From Geomonas agri (GTDB lineage: Bacteria; Desulfobacterota; Desulfuromonadia; Geobacterales; Geobacteraceae), in NCBI RefSeq assembly GCF_020179605.1, contig NZ_JAINZO010000003.1, positions 1 to 64,000 of the forward strand: 64,000 nucleotides of DNA, written 5' to 3'. Shown here piece by piece: positions 55,464 to 63,784 of this stretch. The number at the start of each line of letters is the position of its first letter. Positions within the stretch are counted from its first letter, which is position 1. Position numbers and translations under genes: made by a program. The notes beneath the pieces were generated by a model, which was given only the letters and a program-made list of their open reading frames with translations, was not told the origin of the DNA and made no database searches.

Positions 55464-57089
55464 ATGGCAACTCCAGAGTTCAAGTACCAGGAAGCTTTCC
55501 CGCTCGGGCCGGACACCACCAAGTACCGCCTCATCCCGGACTCCCAGCAGTACGTTTCGGTCGCCAACTTCGAAGGGCAGGAGGTGCTCAAGGTAGCCCC
55601 TGAGGCCCTTACCGTGGTGGCCAATGCCGCCATGAAGGACCTCTCCTTCCTGCTCCGCCCGGAGCACAACGAGATGGTCGCCAAGATCCTGACCGATCCG
55701 GAAGCCTCCCAGAACGACAAGGGTGTTGCCCTCGCCTTCCTGAGAAACGCCGAGGTTGCTGCCAACTTCGAGCTCCCCATCTGCCAGGACACCGGCACCG
55801 CCATCGTCATGGGCAAGAAGGGCCAGCAGGTCTGGACCGGAGCCAACGACGAGGAGTACCTTTCCAAGGGGGTCTACAGGACCTACACCGAGGAAAACCT
55901 GCGCTATTCGCAGACCGTGGCCCTCGACATGTACAAGGAGACCAACACCGGCACCAACCTCCCGGCCCAGATCGACCTGTACGCCACCAAGGGTGCCGAG
56001 TACAAGTTCCTGTTCATGGCCAAGGGTGGCGGCTCCGCTAACAAGACCTACCTGTACCAGGAGACCAAGGCGCTCCTCAACCCGGACAGCCTGATCAAGT
56101 TCCTGGTGGCCAAGATGAAGACCCTGGGCACCGCAGCCTGCCCCCCCTACCACTTGGCGTTCGCCATCGGCGGCACCAGCGCCGAGGCCTGCCTGAAGAC
56201 CGTCAAGCTTGCCAGCGCCAAGTATCTCGATGCGCTGCCGACCAGCGGCAATGAGCACGGCCAGGCCTTCCGCGACCTCGCCCTCGAGGCGGAGCTCTTG
56301 AAGGCGGCCCAGGAGTCCGGCATCGGCGCCCAGTTCGGCGGCAAGTACTTCGCACACGACGTGCGGATCATCCGCCTGCCGCGCCACGGTGCCTCCTGCC
56401 CGGTCGGCATGGGCGTTTCCTGCTCTGCTGACCGCAACATCAAGGCGAAGATCAACAAGGAAGGGATCTGGGTCGAGCAGATGGACGAGAACCCGGGTCG
56501 CCTCATCCCCGAGCGTTTCCGCGGCAAACACGAGCACGGCGTCAAGATCAACCTGAACCAGCCCATGAAGGACATCCTGGCCGAGCTCTCCAAGCACCCG
56601 GTCTCCACACCGCTGCTCCTCTCCGGCACTATCGTGGTCGGCCGCGACATCGCCCACGCCAAGTTCAAGGAGATCCTCGATTCCGGTAAGCCGCTTCCGG
56701 AGTACCTGAAGAACCACCCGATCTACTACGCCGGCCCGGCCAAGACCCCTAAAGGAAAGCCGTCCGGCTCCTTCGGCCCCACTACCGCCGGCCGCATGGA
56801 CTCCTACGTCGACCTGCTCCAGGCCAACGGCGGCTCCATGGTCATGATCGCCAAGGGTAACCGCTCGCAGCAGGTAACCGACGCTTGCAAGAAGCACGGT
56901 GGCTTCTACCTCGGTTCCATCGGCGGCCCGGCCGCGATCCTCGCCGAGGAGAACATCAAGAAGGTCGAGTGCATTGACTTCCCCGAACTGGGGATGGAGG
57001 CGGTCTGGAAGATCGAAGTCGAGGACTTCCCGGCGTTCATCCTGGTGGACGACAAGGGGAACGACTTCTTCAAACAGCTGGGTATCTAA
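55464..57089 (+). CDS. Fumarate hydratase, class I
   Basis: This iron-sulfur fumarase interconverts fumarate and malate in the TCA cycle. Start is ATG 55464 behind AAAGGAG; the protein is 541 residues, with the alpha and beta domains fused. Cluster-related cysteines are visible in [24 protein letters not shown] and [32 protein letters not shown] and [20 protein letters not shown] mark the C-terminal domain. It is a single gene with its own terminator. Oxygen-labile class I enzyme fits anaerobic life. Confidence 0.95.
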   Translation: MATPEFKYQEAFPLGPDTTKYRLIPDSQQYVSVANFEGQEVLKVAPEALTVVANAAMKDLSFLLRPEHNEMVAKILTDPEASQNDKGVALAFLRNAEVAANFELPICQDTGTAIVMGKKGQQVWTGANDEEYLSKGVYRTYTEENLRYSQTVALDMYKETNTGTNLPAQIDLYATKGAEYKFLFMAKGGGSANKTYLYQETKALLNPDSLIKFLVAKMKTLGTAACPPYHLAFAIGGTSAEACLKTVKLASAKYLDALPTSGNEHGQAFRDLALEAELLKAAQESGIGAQFGGKYFAHDVRIIRLPRHGASCPVGMGVSCSADRNIKAKINKEGIWVEQMDENPGRLIPERFRGKHEHGVKINLNQPMKDILAELSKHPVSTPLLLSGTIVVGRDIAHAKFKEILDSGKPLPEYLKNHPIYYAGPAKTPKGKPSGSFGPTTAGRMDSYVDLLQANGGSMVMIAKGNRSQQVTDACKKHGGFYLGSIGGPAAILAEENIKKVECIDFPELGMEAVWKIEVEDFPAFILVDDKGNDFFKQLGI

Positions 57090-57110
57090 GGAATAGTAAG
57101 CGCTGGATGT

Positions 57111-57145
57111 AAAAAGCCCCCGTTGCCGTATGGCAGCGGGGGCTT
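57111..57145 (+). terminator. Terminator of the fumarase gene
   Basis: AAGCCCCCG.TGCC, a GTAT loop and GGCA.CGGGGGCTT; long GC stem with a poor T-tract (CGTCGTTT). Confidence 0.75.
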
Positions 57146-57208
57146 CGTCGTTTCAATGGGATAACTGGAGCAGCCGGGATAAGACCATGAGCAGGAATAG
57201 GTTTTACC

Positions 57209-57232
57209 AGCCCCTAGTCCCCAACCCCTAGT
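57209..57232 (-). repeat. GGGGACTAG-type short repeat after cheX stop
   Basis: Minus strand reads CTAGGGG TTGGGGA CTAGGGG CTGG, beginning 9 nt after the cheX-type stop. A low-complexity near-tandem repeat, different in sequence from the GGTTRA family but in the same stop-proximal position. Confidence 0.6.
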
Positions 57233-57241
57233 TGCCTGCCG

Positions 57242-57745
57242 TTACATGTACACCATGACCCGGAAGTGGAGCCTGCCGTCCATGGTGGTGAAGGGGATGG
57301 TGACCCCCTTGCACTGCACGCTCATGCTCCCGTCCATGGTGGACTGTTCGGGGGGATCGGTCATCGGGCGCAGACGCCCGGAGAGGACCAGCGGAAGCCC
57401 CAGGGCCACGCTGCCGTACTGTTCATGGTACTTGGTCTTGAAGACACCCGCGATGTTGTTGGCCACCTCGCCGACTGCGTCGTTGATCGCCTCGTCGTCA
57501 GCCTCGTCCAGCATCAGGAGGTCCTTGGCAATCTGTTCGGCCGGCCCTTTCTCGGTGGCGAAGATGATGTAGCCGACGCGATCTCCCGCGACCCCCACGA
57601 TCCCGACCACATCGCTGTGCAGCGGGTTGATCTTCTTTTCCACCTTCCCCGCATAGATGTCGGTATTCATGTAGCTCTTGAAGGTGTCCTGCGTGGCGGA
57701 CATGATGGTGAACATGATCTCTTCGAACGTTATGCTGTTGCTCAA
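57242..57745 (-). CDS. CheX-like chemotaxis phosphatase protein
   Basis: A CheC/CheX-type protein that removes phosphate from CheY-like receivers. I set the start at TTG 57743-57745 (LSNSITFEEIMFTIMSATQD) because AAGGGGG lies upstream; a GTG at 57760 is the alternative and has none. The 167 residues include the active-site helix AINDAVGEVANNIAG with the conserved E and N, and DPPEQSTMDGSM. It lies near a REC-HD-GYP regulator whose receiver is a plausible target (inference). Confidence 0.82.
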   Translation of the reverse strand: MSNSITFEEIMFTIMSATQDTFKSYMNTDIYAGKVEKKINPLHSDVVGIVGVAGDRVGYIIFATEKGPAEQIAKDLLMLDEADDEAINDAVGEVANNIAGVFKTKYHEQYGSVALGLPLVLSGRLRPMTDPPEQSTMDGSMSVQCKGVTIPFTTMDGRLHFRVMVYM

Positions 57746-57762
57746 GGCAACCCCCTTCACTC

Positions 57763-57790
57763 AATGGATAATTGACAATGGACGATTGAC
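57763..57790. repeat. Two tandem copies of a 14-bp repeat
   Basis: AATGGAYRATTGAC twice in direct order, then AATGAG. Located between the small HTH gene and the cheX-type gene. Confidence 0.7.
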
Positions 57791-57870
57791 AATGAGAACC
57801 TCGATCACTGGTTCTAGTCTCTCTTTTCGTCACTTTCTCCGCCGGCTTTAGGGCCTGTGCCAAAAATCAC

Positions 57871-58053
57871 CTAGATCCCCGTCAGTTCCTCGATCTTCAG
57901 TTCCAAATCGTCGCCGTTCACCCGTACCACCTGTCCATTGTCTTCTTCGGTACGAATCACCCCCTCGTCAATCCATACCTGCAGACGCTCCATCTCGACG
58001 CCGAATTTCTCACAGGCCTCGGCCGGGGTGTACCAGGTCTTAGCTACCAGCAT
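57871..58053 (-). CDS. Small MerR/excisionase-like helix-turn-helix protein
   Basis: The start is ATG 58051-58053 behind GGAGG, giving 60 residues. The segment [20 protein letters not shown] (WIDEGVIR follows) is the winged-helix pattern of MerR/excisionase DNA-binding folds, and [19 protein letters not shown] follows. It could be a DNA-binding or adaptor protein. It lies upstream of the cheX-type gene on the same strand (125 nt gap) and is divergent from the HD-GYP gene. Confidence 0.7.
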   Translation of the reverse strand: MLVAKTWYTPAEACEKFGVEMERLQVWIDEGVIRTEEDNGQVVRVNGDDLELKIEELTGI

Positions 58054-58151
58054 GATCAACCTCCTTCGCTTCGGTCCCACCCGGAGCTGAGGCGTCCGCT
58101 GCTAATAAAGAGCGCAGGTGCCTCGGTTTTAATTACAGTTCCACCGTTGGA

Positions 58152-58166
58152 TGGTACCGCTTATGC
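58152..58166 (+). promoter_or_regulatory. Candidate sigma-54 promoter of the REC-HD-GYP gene
   Basis: TGGTACCGCTTATGC has GG and GC separated by 10 nt, as in -24/-12 elements; the match outside those dinucleotides is partial. It is 140 nt before the start codon. Confidence 0.35.
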
Positions 58167-58305
58167 CTACCATGTCAAGCAGGGCCGCGCCGTAGCACCG
58201 CAAAACGATTAACTTTTTCGGTAAGAGCATTTTTTACTATTCTGTGCGGGGATTGTGCCGATAAGAGTACGGCGGCTACTTAATGAGTAGCCCATGGAGA
58301 GGGAC

Positions 58306-59283
58306 ATGCAAAACAAGGAACCACAGCGCGAAACCGTCCTATTCGTGGACGACGAGAAAAGCTACCTGGCCTATACCAGCGACCTATTCGAGAACAGGGG
58401 TCTCAACATTCTGACTGCGTCTTCAGCTATGGAGGCGCTGCAGATCGTTGAGCACCAGTCGGTGGCCGTGGTGGTCTCGGACAACGAGATGCCAGGAATG
58501 CGCGGCATCGAGCTTCTTTCTCGTATCAAGGAGGTCTCACCCCACACGGTGAAGATCATGATGACCGGGAGCGCCGACCTTTCCACGACGCTGGCCGCCA
58601 TCAACAGCGGCGAAGTGTTCCGCTTCGTCCTGAAACCGTGGAAAAAGGCGGAGATGCTGCGGGCCGTGAAGGACGGTATCCGCCGCTACCGGGTGCTGCA
58701 GGCCATCAAGCGGGAGGACGAGTTTATCCTGCACTCGCTGGCGCAGACCATCGAACTGAAGGATGCCTGCACCAAGGGGCACTGCGACCGGGTCGCCACC
58801 CTGGCCCTGAGGCTGGCAGCGAAGCTCGGCGTCCCGGAAGATGTCCAGCAGGAGATCAGGTACGGAAGCTGGCTGCACGACTGCGGCAAGATAGGGGTTC
58901 CCGAGGCGATCCTCAATGCTGAGCGCGCGCTGACGCCGGAGGAGTTCAAGATCGTCATGAAGCATCCCGAGTGGGGGTGCGAAGTGGTGAGGAAGGCGAA
59001 CCTGTCCAAGACAGTGCAGAACATCGTGCTCTACCACCACGAGCGGTTCGACGGCAAGGGGTACCCTTACGGGCTGGAAGGGAGCAAGATCCCGATAGAG
59101 GCGCAGATCGTGGCCACTGCCGATATATGCGATGCCTTGACCATGGACCGCCCCTACCGCAAAGGGTTCAACCGCGAGGAAGTGATGTGGACCATGAAGG
59201 GGATGAGCGGCTCCAATCTCGACCCCAAGCTGGTGCAGACCCTCTTCTTCCTGCTGGCCGAGGACCAGCCTACGGAAATCTAG
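58306..59283 (+). CDS. Response regulator with HD-GYP domain
   Basis: Start set at ATG 58306 with GGAGAGG just upstream; an ATG 12 nt earlier has no site. The 325 residues contain a receiver (about 10-125; acceptor aspartate in VVVSDNEMPGMRG) and an HD-GYP domain (about 135-320) with HD in YGSWLHDCGKIG, HHERFDGKGYPYG and DICDALTMDRPYRKG. HD-GYP enzymes hydrolyse cyclic di-GMP or related cyclic dinucleotides. The full set of metal ligands and the GYP are kept, so it is probably active. No cognate kinase is adjacent. Confidence 0.92.
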   Translation: MQNKEPQRETVLFVDDEKSYLAYTSDLFENRGLNILTASSAMEALQIVEHQSVAVVVSDNEMPGMRGIELLSRIKEVSPHTVKIMMTGSADLSTTLAAINSGEVFRFVLKPWKKAEMLRAVKDGIRRYRVLQAIKREDEFILHSLAQTIELKDACTKGHCDRVATLALRLAAKLGVPEDVQQEIRYGSWLHDCGKIGVPEAILNAERALTPEEFKIVMKHPEWGCEVVRKANLSKTVQNIVLYHHERFDGKGYPYGLEGSKIPIEAQIVATADICDALTMDRPYRKGFNREEVMWTMKGMSGSNLDPKLVQTLFFLLAEDQPTEI

Positions 59284-59289
59284 AGGCAT

Positions 59290-59317
59290 AAAAAAAGGGA
59301 GCATCGAAGATGCTCCC
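59290..59317 (-). terminator. Terminator between the HD-GYP and glutaredoxin-like genes
   Basis: GGGAGCATC, loop and GATGCTCCC with a T-run on the minus strand (59290-59296). It ends the glutaredoxin-like transcript and lies also at the end of the HD-GYP gene. Confidence 0.85.
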
Positions 59318-59343
59318 CCCTTACCGACGGCCCATCCGGGCCG

Positions 59344-59712
59344 TTATTTTTTCTTCCGGACCTCGTCCAGGGCCTTCTCGAAACGCGCCTGGTCAAACCC
59401 CTTCAGCACCTTGGCATCCTCCCCGATTACGATGACGGGAACCCCTTGGCTCTTGTACTTCCCCGTCACGAGTTCCATGGCCGCACTGTCGATTTCAACG
59501 TCCCGGTTGATGAAGGGGATGTTGTTCCTGGTGAAGTACTCCTTGGCGGCCCGGCAATGGGGGCACCAGGAGGTGGAAAACAGCACTATCTTGGGATACT
59601 TGGTCTGCACGCTGTGGCTGCCCAGCGGGCTCTGCGGGAGTTGCTCGGCGACGACCCCGGCGGCCGGGGCCAGCAGGGATACGGCCAGGATTGCAGTCAG
59701 CAGGATGCGCAT
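59344..59712 (-). CDS. Exported glutaredoxin-like thiol protein
   Basis: Start is ATG 59710-59712, with GGGGGAG just upstream; 122 residues. A signal peptide (about 1-22) is followed by a glutaredoxin fold with the redox motif SWCPHCRAAKEYF and the cis-Pro in QGVPVIVIG. Likely a periplasmic disulfide reductase or exchange protein; partner not known. It follows the PDZ gene by 2 nt, so they are co-transcribed. Confidence 0.87.
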   Translation of the reverse strand: MRILLTAILAVSLLAPAAGVVAEQLPQSPLGSHSVQTKYPKIVLFSTSWCPHCRAAKEYFTRNNIPFINRDVEIDSAAMELVTGKYKSQGVPVIVIGEDAKVLKGFDQARFEKALDEVRKKK

Positions 59713-59714
59713 GT

Positions 59715-60098
59715 TCACTCCCCCTTTGCTTCTTTTTTGGCGGTACCGGCTACCTTGAGCTGCCGCCGGACCAGCTTGAAACTGAGCGTCTTCGGGTTGC
59801 CGGGACGCCGCACCAGGATCAGGACCGGGGTACCGGCCCGTCCGCGCAGGCGCCGCTCCACGATGAATTTGAAATCGCTGCCGGCGGTCGGAGTGCCGTC
59901 GACTTGGGTGATGATGTCACCAGCCTTGACCCCGGCCAGATGGGCCGGTCCACCGGCAACCAATTGCCGCACCACGATGGTACCGTCGGCCCTGGGTACG
60001 CCGTCGATGCCGACCCCACCGAAAACGGCGGCAGCCTGGCCGGAGGCCGGCAGGAGCAACAGGACGAAGAGCAGTATGGCCAACAGGGTCTTGATCAT
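59715..60098 (-). CDS. Small exported PDZ-domain protein
   Basis: 127 residues: a signal peptide (about 1-23) and a single PDZ domain (about 27-110; GGPAHLAGVKAGDIITQVDG, LVRRPGNPKTLSFKLVRRQL). No protease domain, so it may be a scaffold or substrate-binding module. It is the first gene of a pair with the glutaredoxin-like protein. Confidence 0.85.
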   Translation of the reverse strand: MIKTLLAILLFVLLLLPASGQAAAVFGGVGIDGVPRADGTIVVRQLVAGGPAHLAGVKAGDIITQVDGTPTAGSDFKFIVERRLRGRAGTPVLILVRRPGNPKTLSFKLVRRQLKVAGTAKKEAKGE

Positions 60099-60144
60099 GG
60101 CCAGTGAAGTTATACGAGAGCCACCCCGGCTGTCAACTATGCTT

Positions 60145-60173
60145 TTGCCGTGCTAACCCCTCTATGTTATAAA
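60145..60173 (+). promoter_or_regulatory. Promoter of asnS
   Basis: TTGCCG (60145-60150), a 17-nt spacer and TATAAA (60168-60173). The start is predicted about 25 nt before the asnS ATG. Confidence 0.65.
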
Positions 60174-60206
60174 TGATGCTTTAAAATCCACCACTGGGGT
60201 GTTCAC

Positions 60207-61592
60207 ATGACTGCTAGAACCAAAGTGAAACAGGCGCTGGAAACAGGTAAAGCCGGCAGCACCATCCTCGTCAAAGGGTGGGCACGCACGGTCCGAAACA
60301 GCAAGGGGGTCACCTTCATCTCCTTGAACGACGGCTCGTGCCTCTCCGGGATCCAGGTGGTTGTCGAGCCGGATCTGGAGAATTACGAGGAGATTACCGG
60401 CATCGGCACCGGCAGCGCGCTTGCGGTCACCGGTCTGCTGCAGGACTCACCGGCCGCCGGCCAAGCACTGGAGCTGAAGGCGCAGCACATCGACGTGGTC
60501 GGAGGTGCCGACCAAGAATACCCGATGCAGAAGAAGCGGCACACCTTCGAGTACCTGCGCACCATCGCCCACTTGAGGGTACGCAGTAACACCTTCGGTG
60601 CCGTGTTCCGTGTGCGCTCGGCACTGGCCCAGGAGGTACACCGCTTCTTCGCGGAACGCGGCTTCCTCTACGTGCACACCCCGATCATCACCTCCAACGA
60701 CTGCGAGGGTGCCGGCGAGCTGTTCCGGGTCACCACGCTCGACCTCGCCCACCCGCCGCTGGAGAACGGTGCCATCGACTTCTCCAAGGACTTCTTCGCC
60801 ACCGCCACCGGGCTCACCGTGAGCGGCCAGCTGGAGGGGGAACTGTTCGCCCAGGCCTTCTCCGACATTTACACCTTCGGGCCGACGTTCCGGGCGGAGA
60901 ACTCGAACACCGCGCGCCACGCCGCGGAGTTCTGGATGATCGAACCGGAGATGGCGTTCGCCGACCTGGCCGATGACGCCGACCTCGCCGAGGCCTTCTT
61001 CAAGCGACTGTGCCGCTTCGCCCTCGACCACTGCGGCGAAGACATGAACTTCTTCAACACGCAGATCGACAAGGGGCTGATCCAACGGATCGAAGCGGTG
61101 GCCCAGGCGTCTTTCGCACGCATGGACTACGGCGAGGCCATTGAGCGGCTCAAAAAGGCGCCGGTGTCGTTCCAGTTCCCGGTGGAATGGGGGCTTGACC
61201 TGCAAAGCGAGCACGAGCGCTACCTGACCGAGCAGGTGGTGGGGGGACCGGTCTTCATCCTCAATTACCCGAAGGACATCAAGGCCTTCTACATGAGGCA
61301 GAACGAGGACGGCAAGACGGTCGCCGCTATGGACCTCCTGGTACCCAAGGTCGGCGAGATCATCGGCGGGAGTCAGCGCGAGGAGCGCCTGGAGCTATTG
61401 GAACAGCGCATGATGGAAACGGGGATCGCACCGGAGTCGCTGTCGTGGTACCTCGACACCAGGCGCTGGGGCTCGACGCCGCACGCCGGTTTCGGGCTCG
61501 GCTTCGAGCGGCTGATCATGTACCTCACCGGCATGGAGAACATCAGGGACGTCATCCCCTTCCCCAGGACGCCGAGGCACGCGGAGTTCTAG
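60207..61592 (+). CDS. asnS: Asparaginyl-tRNA synthetase
   Basis: It charges tRNA-Asn with asparagine. The 461-residue class II enzyme has an N-terminal OB-fold for the anticodon (about 18-105; [20 protein letters not shown]), motif 2 ([20 protein letters not shown]) and motif 3 ([17 protein letters not shown]). The [16 protein letters not shown] segment fits AsnRS rather than AspRS. Ribosome site GGGGTG is weak. A repeat and a strong bidirectional terminator follow. Confidence 0.96.
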   Translation: MTARTKVKQALETGKAGSTILVKGWARTVRNSKGVTFISLNDGSCLSGIQVVVEPDLENYEEITGIGTGSALAVTGLLQDSPAAGQALELKAQHIDVVGGADQEYPMQKKRHTFEYLRTIAHLRVRSNTFGAVFRVRSALAQEVHRFFAERGFLYVHTPIITSNDCEGAGELFRVTTLDLAHPPLENGAIDFSKDFFATATGLTVSGQLEGELFAQAFSDIYTFGPTFRAENSNTARHAAEFWMIEPEMAFADLADDADLAEAFFKRLCRFALDHCGEDMNFFNTQIDKGLIQRIEAVAQASFARMDYGEAIERLKKAPVSFQFPVEWGLDLQSEHERYLTEQVVGGPVFILNYPKDIKAFYMRQNEDGKTVAAMDLLVPKVGEIIGGSQREERLELLEQRMMETGIAPESLSWYLDTRRWGSTPHAGFGLGFERLIMYLTGMENIRDVIPFPRTPRHAEF

Positions 61593-61602
61593 AGGCTTGT
61601 AG

Positions 61603-61626
61603 AAGCAGGTTGAGGTTAAGGTTGAG
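61603..61626 (+). repeat. GGTTRA-type repeat after asnS stop
   Basis: AAGCAGG, then TTGAGG TTAAGG TTGAG, 11 nt after the stop. It pairs with the inverted copy at 61682-61702 around the terminator. Confidence 0.8.
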
Positions 61627-61632
61627 AAAAAG

Positions 61633-61668
61633 CAAAGGCAAAGGCTGTAATAGCCTTTGCCTTTTGTT
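61633..61668. terminator. Bidirectional terminator asnS / DUF3108 gene
   Basis: CAAAGGCAAAGGCT, GTAAT loop and AGCCTTTGCCTTTTG: a perfect 13-bp stem with A-run before and T-rich tract after. Serves the two converging genes. Confidence 0.9.
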
Positions 61669-61681
61669 GTTTCAGGGTTTC

Positions 61682-61702
61682 CTCAACCTCAACCTTAATC
61701 TG
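61682..61702 (-). repeat. GGTTRA-type repeat at the stop of the DUF3108 gene
   Basis: On the minus strand ACAGATTAAGGTTGAGGTTG; the stop codon TAA lies within the first repeat unit. It is complementary over about 20 nt (one mismatch, two G-U) to the copy after asnS. Confidence 0.75.
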
Positions 61703-62456
61703 TTTTTGCCGCCGCCTGCGGCCAGTAACTGCCGCCGCTCAGCACGGCCTTGATCTTGCCGATCTTCACCTTGGTCGAAACCATAACCGGTATTTTGAGA
61801 GCGTCGTCGGTAAGCCAGACCTTGACCTCGCCGGTACGGGCGAAGAATCCATCGGCTTTCATCAAAGGCTGCACCACGATGGTCTTAAATCTCCCCACCG
61901 GCGTCTCGATCTCCTCACGCCTAAGAACCTTCACCTCGGTATTCCAGAGCTTGTTGCAATCATAGATGTCGACGAACAGCGAATGACCGGGAACGAGTTC
62001 AAGGGTACGGACGTAATAGACGATGGAAAGCGGGTCATAGGTGACGGCACTGATATCGTCCACGCGCTGGGTCTTACCCAGGAGGTCCTTCGACTCTACC
62101 TTGAGCCGCTGCTGGTCGAATATCGCCTCCTTAAGGCGCCTGTGCTTTCCCTCATTGATCTTGTTGCGGAAGAACCTGGGGGAACCGAACCTGTCACCGC
62201 TGCCGCGCACTACAACCGATTCGGCACGGTCCTCCACTCGAAAGAAGGTGTCCAGCCATGGCAGTGATCGGGTTATGGTGACGATGTGGAGTTCGTTGCC
62301 CTTGGTGCTGACTTCCTGGGTGGTGGTCCCAGCCTTGATCCCGGTCCAGCTGACATCGTAGACCAGCTTCTCGTTGGGACTCATGGCGTGGGCAGGGAGT
62401 GCGGAGATTATGAGTACTGCGAAAAAAGACAATATGGCTGAAATTTTCATGTCCAC
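61695..62456 (-). CDS. DUF3108 family exported protein
   Basis: 253 residues with a signal peptide (about 1-24) and a beta-rich domain beginning SPNEKLVYDVSWTGIKAGTT, the DUF3108 signature. Similar proteins are exported and poorly characterised; some neighbour envelope genes. It converges on asnS. Confidence 0.82.
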   Translation of the reverse strand: MDMKISAILSFFAVLIISALPAHAMSPNEKLVYDVSWTGIKAGTTTQEVSTKGNELHIVTITRSLPWLDTFFRVEDRAESVVVRGSGDRFGSPRFFRNKINEGKHRRLKEAIFDQQRLKVESKDLLGKTQRVDDISAVTYDPLSIVYYVRTLELVPGHSLFVDIYDCNKLWNTEVKVLRREEIETPVGRFKTIVVQPLMKADGFFARTGEVKVWLTDDALKIPVMVSTKVKIGKIKAVLSGGSYWPQAAAKTD

Positions 62457-62534
62457 AGATTAGCCCCTGGCGATATTTTTTATCAAGGGAAAAAGCTTAG
62501 GCATTTCCTAACCTTAGACATTTCAAACAATCTA

Positions 62535-62915
62535 TCAAGCCCCGCTGCTCTTGGTGATCATGATGACGCCGATCGCAACCAGCACGGTCCCCGCCCAGCG
62601 CAGCGGGCTTACGACCTCGTGCAGGAAGTACTGGGACAGGAAGGCAACCAGTATGTAGTTCAGAGCCTGCATCGGCAGGGCCACGGAGAGATCCTCCCAG
62701 GAGAGGACGGCCAGCCACAGGAAGAAGAAGACGGCCAGCATGGCGGTGCCGAACACCAGCTTAGGGGTGGTAAGCGCCTGCACGGCGACCCGCATGATCC
62801 CTTTCAGGTTCATGGTCGAGATGTCTCCCAGCTCCTTCATGCCGCTGGCCAACAACAGGTCCCCGATGGTTCCTGCCGTGACCGCCGCCAGCATGACCAC
62901 TACGGTTTTAAACAT
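62535..62915 (-). CDS. EamA-like small transporter, hopanoid-locus type
   Basis: 126 residues with four predicted membrane helices (about 3-22, 54-72, 76-95 and 101-120), resembling half-size EamA/SMR-like transporters. It overlaps the end of hpnK by 8 nt, which indicates co-transcription with hpnK. Such a gene is often found beside hpn genes; a role in moving a hopanoid or lipid intermediate is inference. Confidence 0.75.
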   Translation of the reverse strand: MFKTVVVMLAAVTAGTIGDLLLASGMKELGDISTMNLKGIMRVAVQALTTPKLVFGTAMLAVFFFLWLAVLSWEDLSVALPMQALNYILVAFLSQYFLHEVVSPLRWAGTVLVAIGVIMITKSSGA

Positions 62916-63774
62916 ACGCCTTTTCCTCTCCGCGATAGTTTCTCAGTCTGATGCCGGCTGCGGCCAGTTTCTCCCTTACGCGGGGGCTGGTCAACGCCGC
63001 CAGTTCCGCCTCGTGCTGGTAATCGGGCATGCGTCGCGTGAGCGTAGCGCAGGGATGACAGCCTGGGTGGAAGTAGATCTCGGTGAGTCCTTCCCCCAGA
63101 CCGTCCAGCGCCCGCAGCAGATACGCCTCGGTCATGTGCCCGGAGCTCAACAGCCCCTTCACCTCGTGCGCGTAGCGGATGCCGAGTCGCTCAAGCCGAG
63201 GGCGGCAGCGATCGGCCAACCGCGCGAAGATGAAGGCATCGGCACATTTGCCCACCAGCCGCGTCTTATCCAGCGCGAGGTTCGCCGGAAGGTTTTCCCT
63301 GGTGAGGCGAAAGCTCTTGATGCCGTAGCCGGGCATCAGCTCGCAGAGGATGTCGAACACCACCGGGTGCATATGGATGTTGAGGTGGCCGTCGACGTGG
63401 GACAGCTCGACGCCGGCATCGCGGCACCTGGCCAGTTGCGCGTCGATCTCCAGGCGCAGCTTTTTCCTCAGGCCCTTGAGAAAGAAGTAGCGCATCCCCG
63501 CCTGCACCGGGTCGTCAGTGAACTCCCCCCCGGCATCGGTCAGGGCGGGCAATCCCCCCTGCGCCAGGACCGCGCTCCCCTGGACCAAGGTGAGGTGCAG
63601 CCCCACCTGCAGAGCGGGGTTGGCGCGGGCGAAGGCCGCCGCTTCCTCGAAGGCGTCGCCACCAACCATGAGCGAGGTGCTGGTGAGCATCCCCTCCTGC
63701 CAGGCCGTGATGATGCCGCGGTTCGCCCCGGCGCTCAGTCCGAAATCGTCGGCGTTGAAGATGACTTCTTTCAT
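62908..63774 (-). CDS. hpnK: Hopanoid-associated YdjC/ChbG-family deacetylase HpnK
   Basis: 288 residues of the YdjC-like carbohydrate deacetylase fold. Metal ligands are suggested by IFNADDFGLSAG at the N-terminus and ELSHVDGHLNIHMHP (near residues 123-137). HpnK deacetylates the N-acetylglucosaminyl hopanoid made by HpnI, on the way to bacteriohopanetetrol derivatives. Location next to an HpnJ-like gene supports the call over a general ChbG. ATG follows a weak site. Confidence 0.88.
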   Translation of the reverse strand: MKEVIFNADDFGLSAGANRGIITAWQEGMLTSTSLMVGGDAFEEAAAFARANPALQVGLHLTLVQGSAVLAQGGLPALTDAGGEFTDDPVQAGMRYFFLKGLRKKLRLEIDAQLARCRDAGVELSHVDGHLNIHMHPVVFDILCELMPGYGIKSFRLTRENLPANLALDKTRLVGKCADAFIFARLADRCRPRLERLGIRYAHEVKGLLSSGHMTEAYLLRALDGLGEGLTEIYFHPGCHPCATLTRRMPDYQHEAELAALTSPRVREKLAAAGIRLRNYRGEEKAYV

Positions 63775-63784
63775 TGCAATGCGG

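Noticed and set aside
58250..58265. Sigma-28 promoter of the HD-GYP gene
   Set aside because: GCCGATAA matches the -10, but no TAAA lies 15-16 nt upstream.
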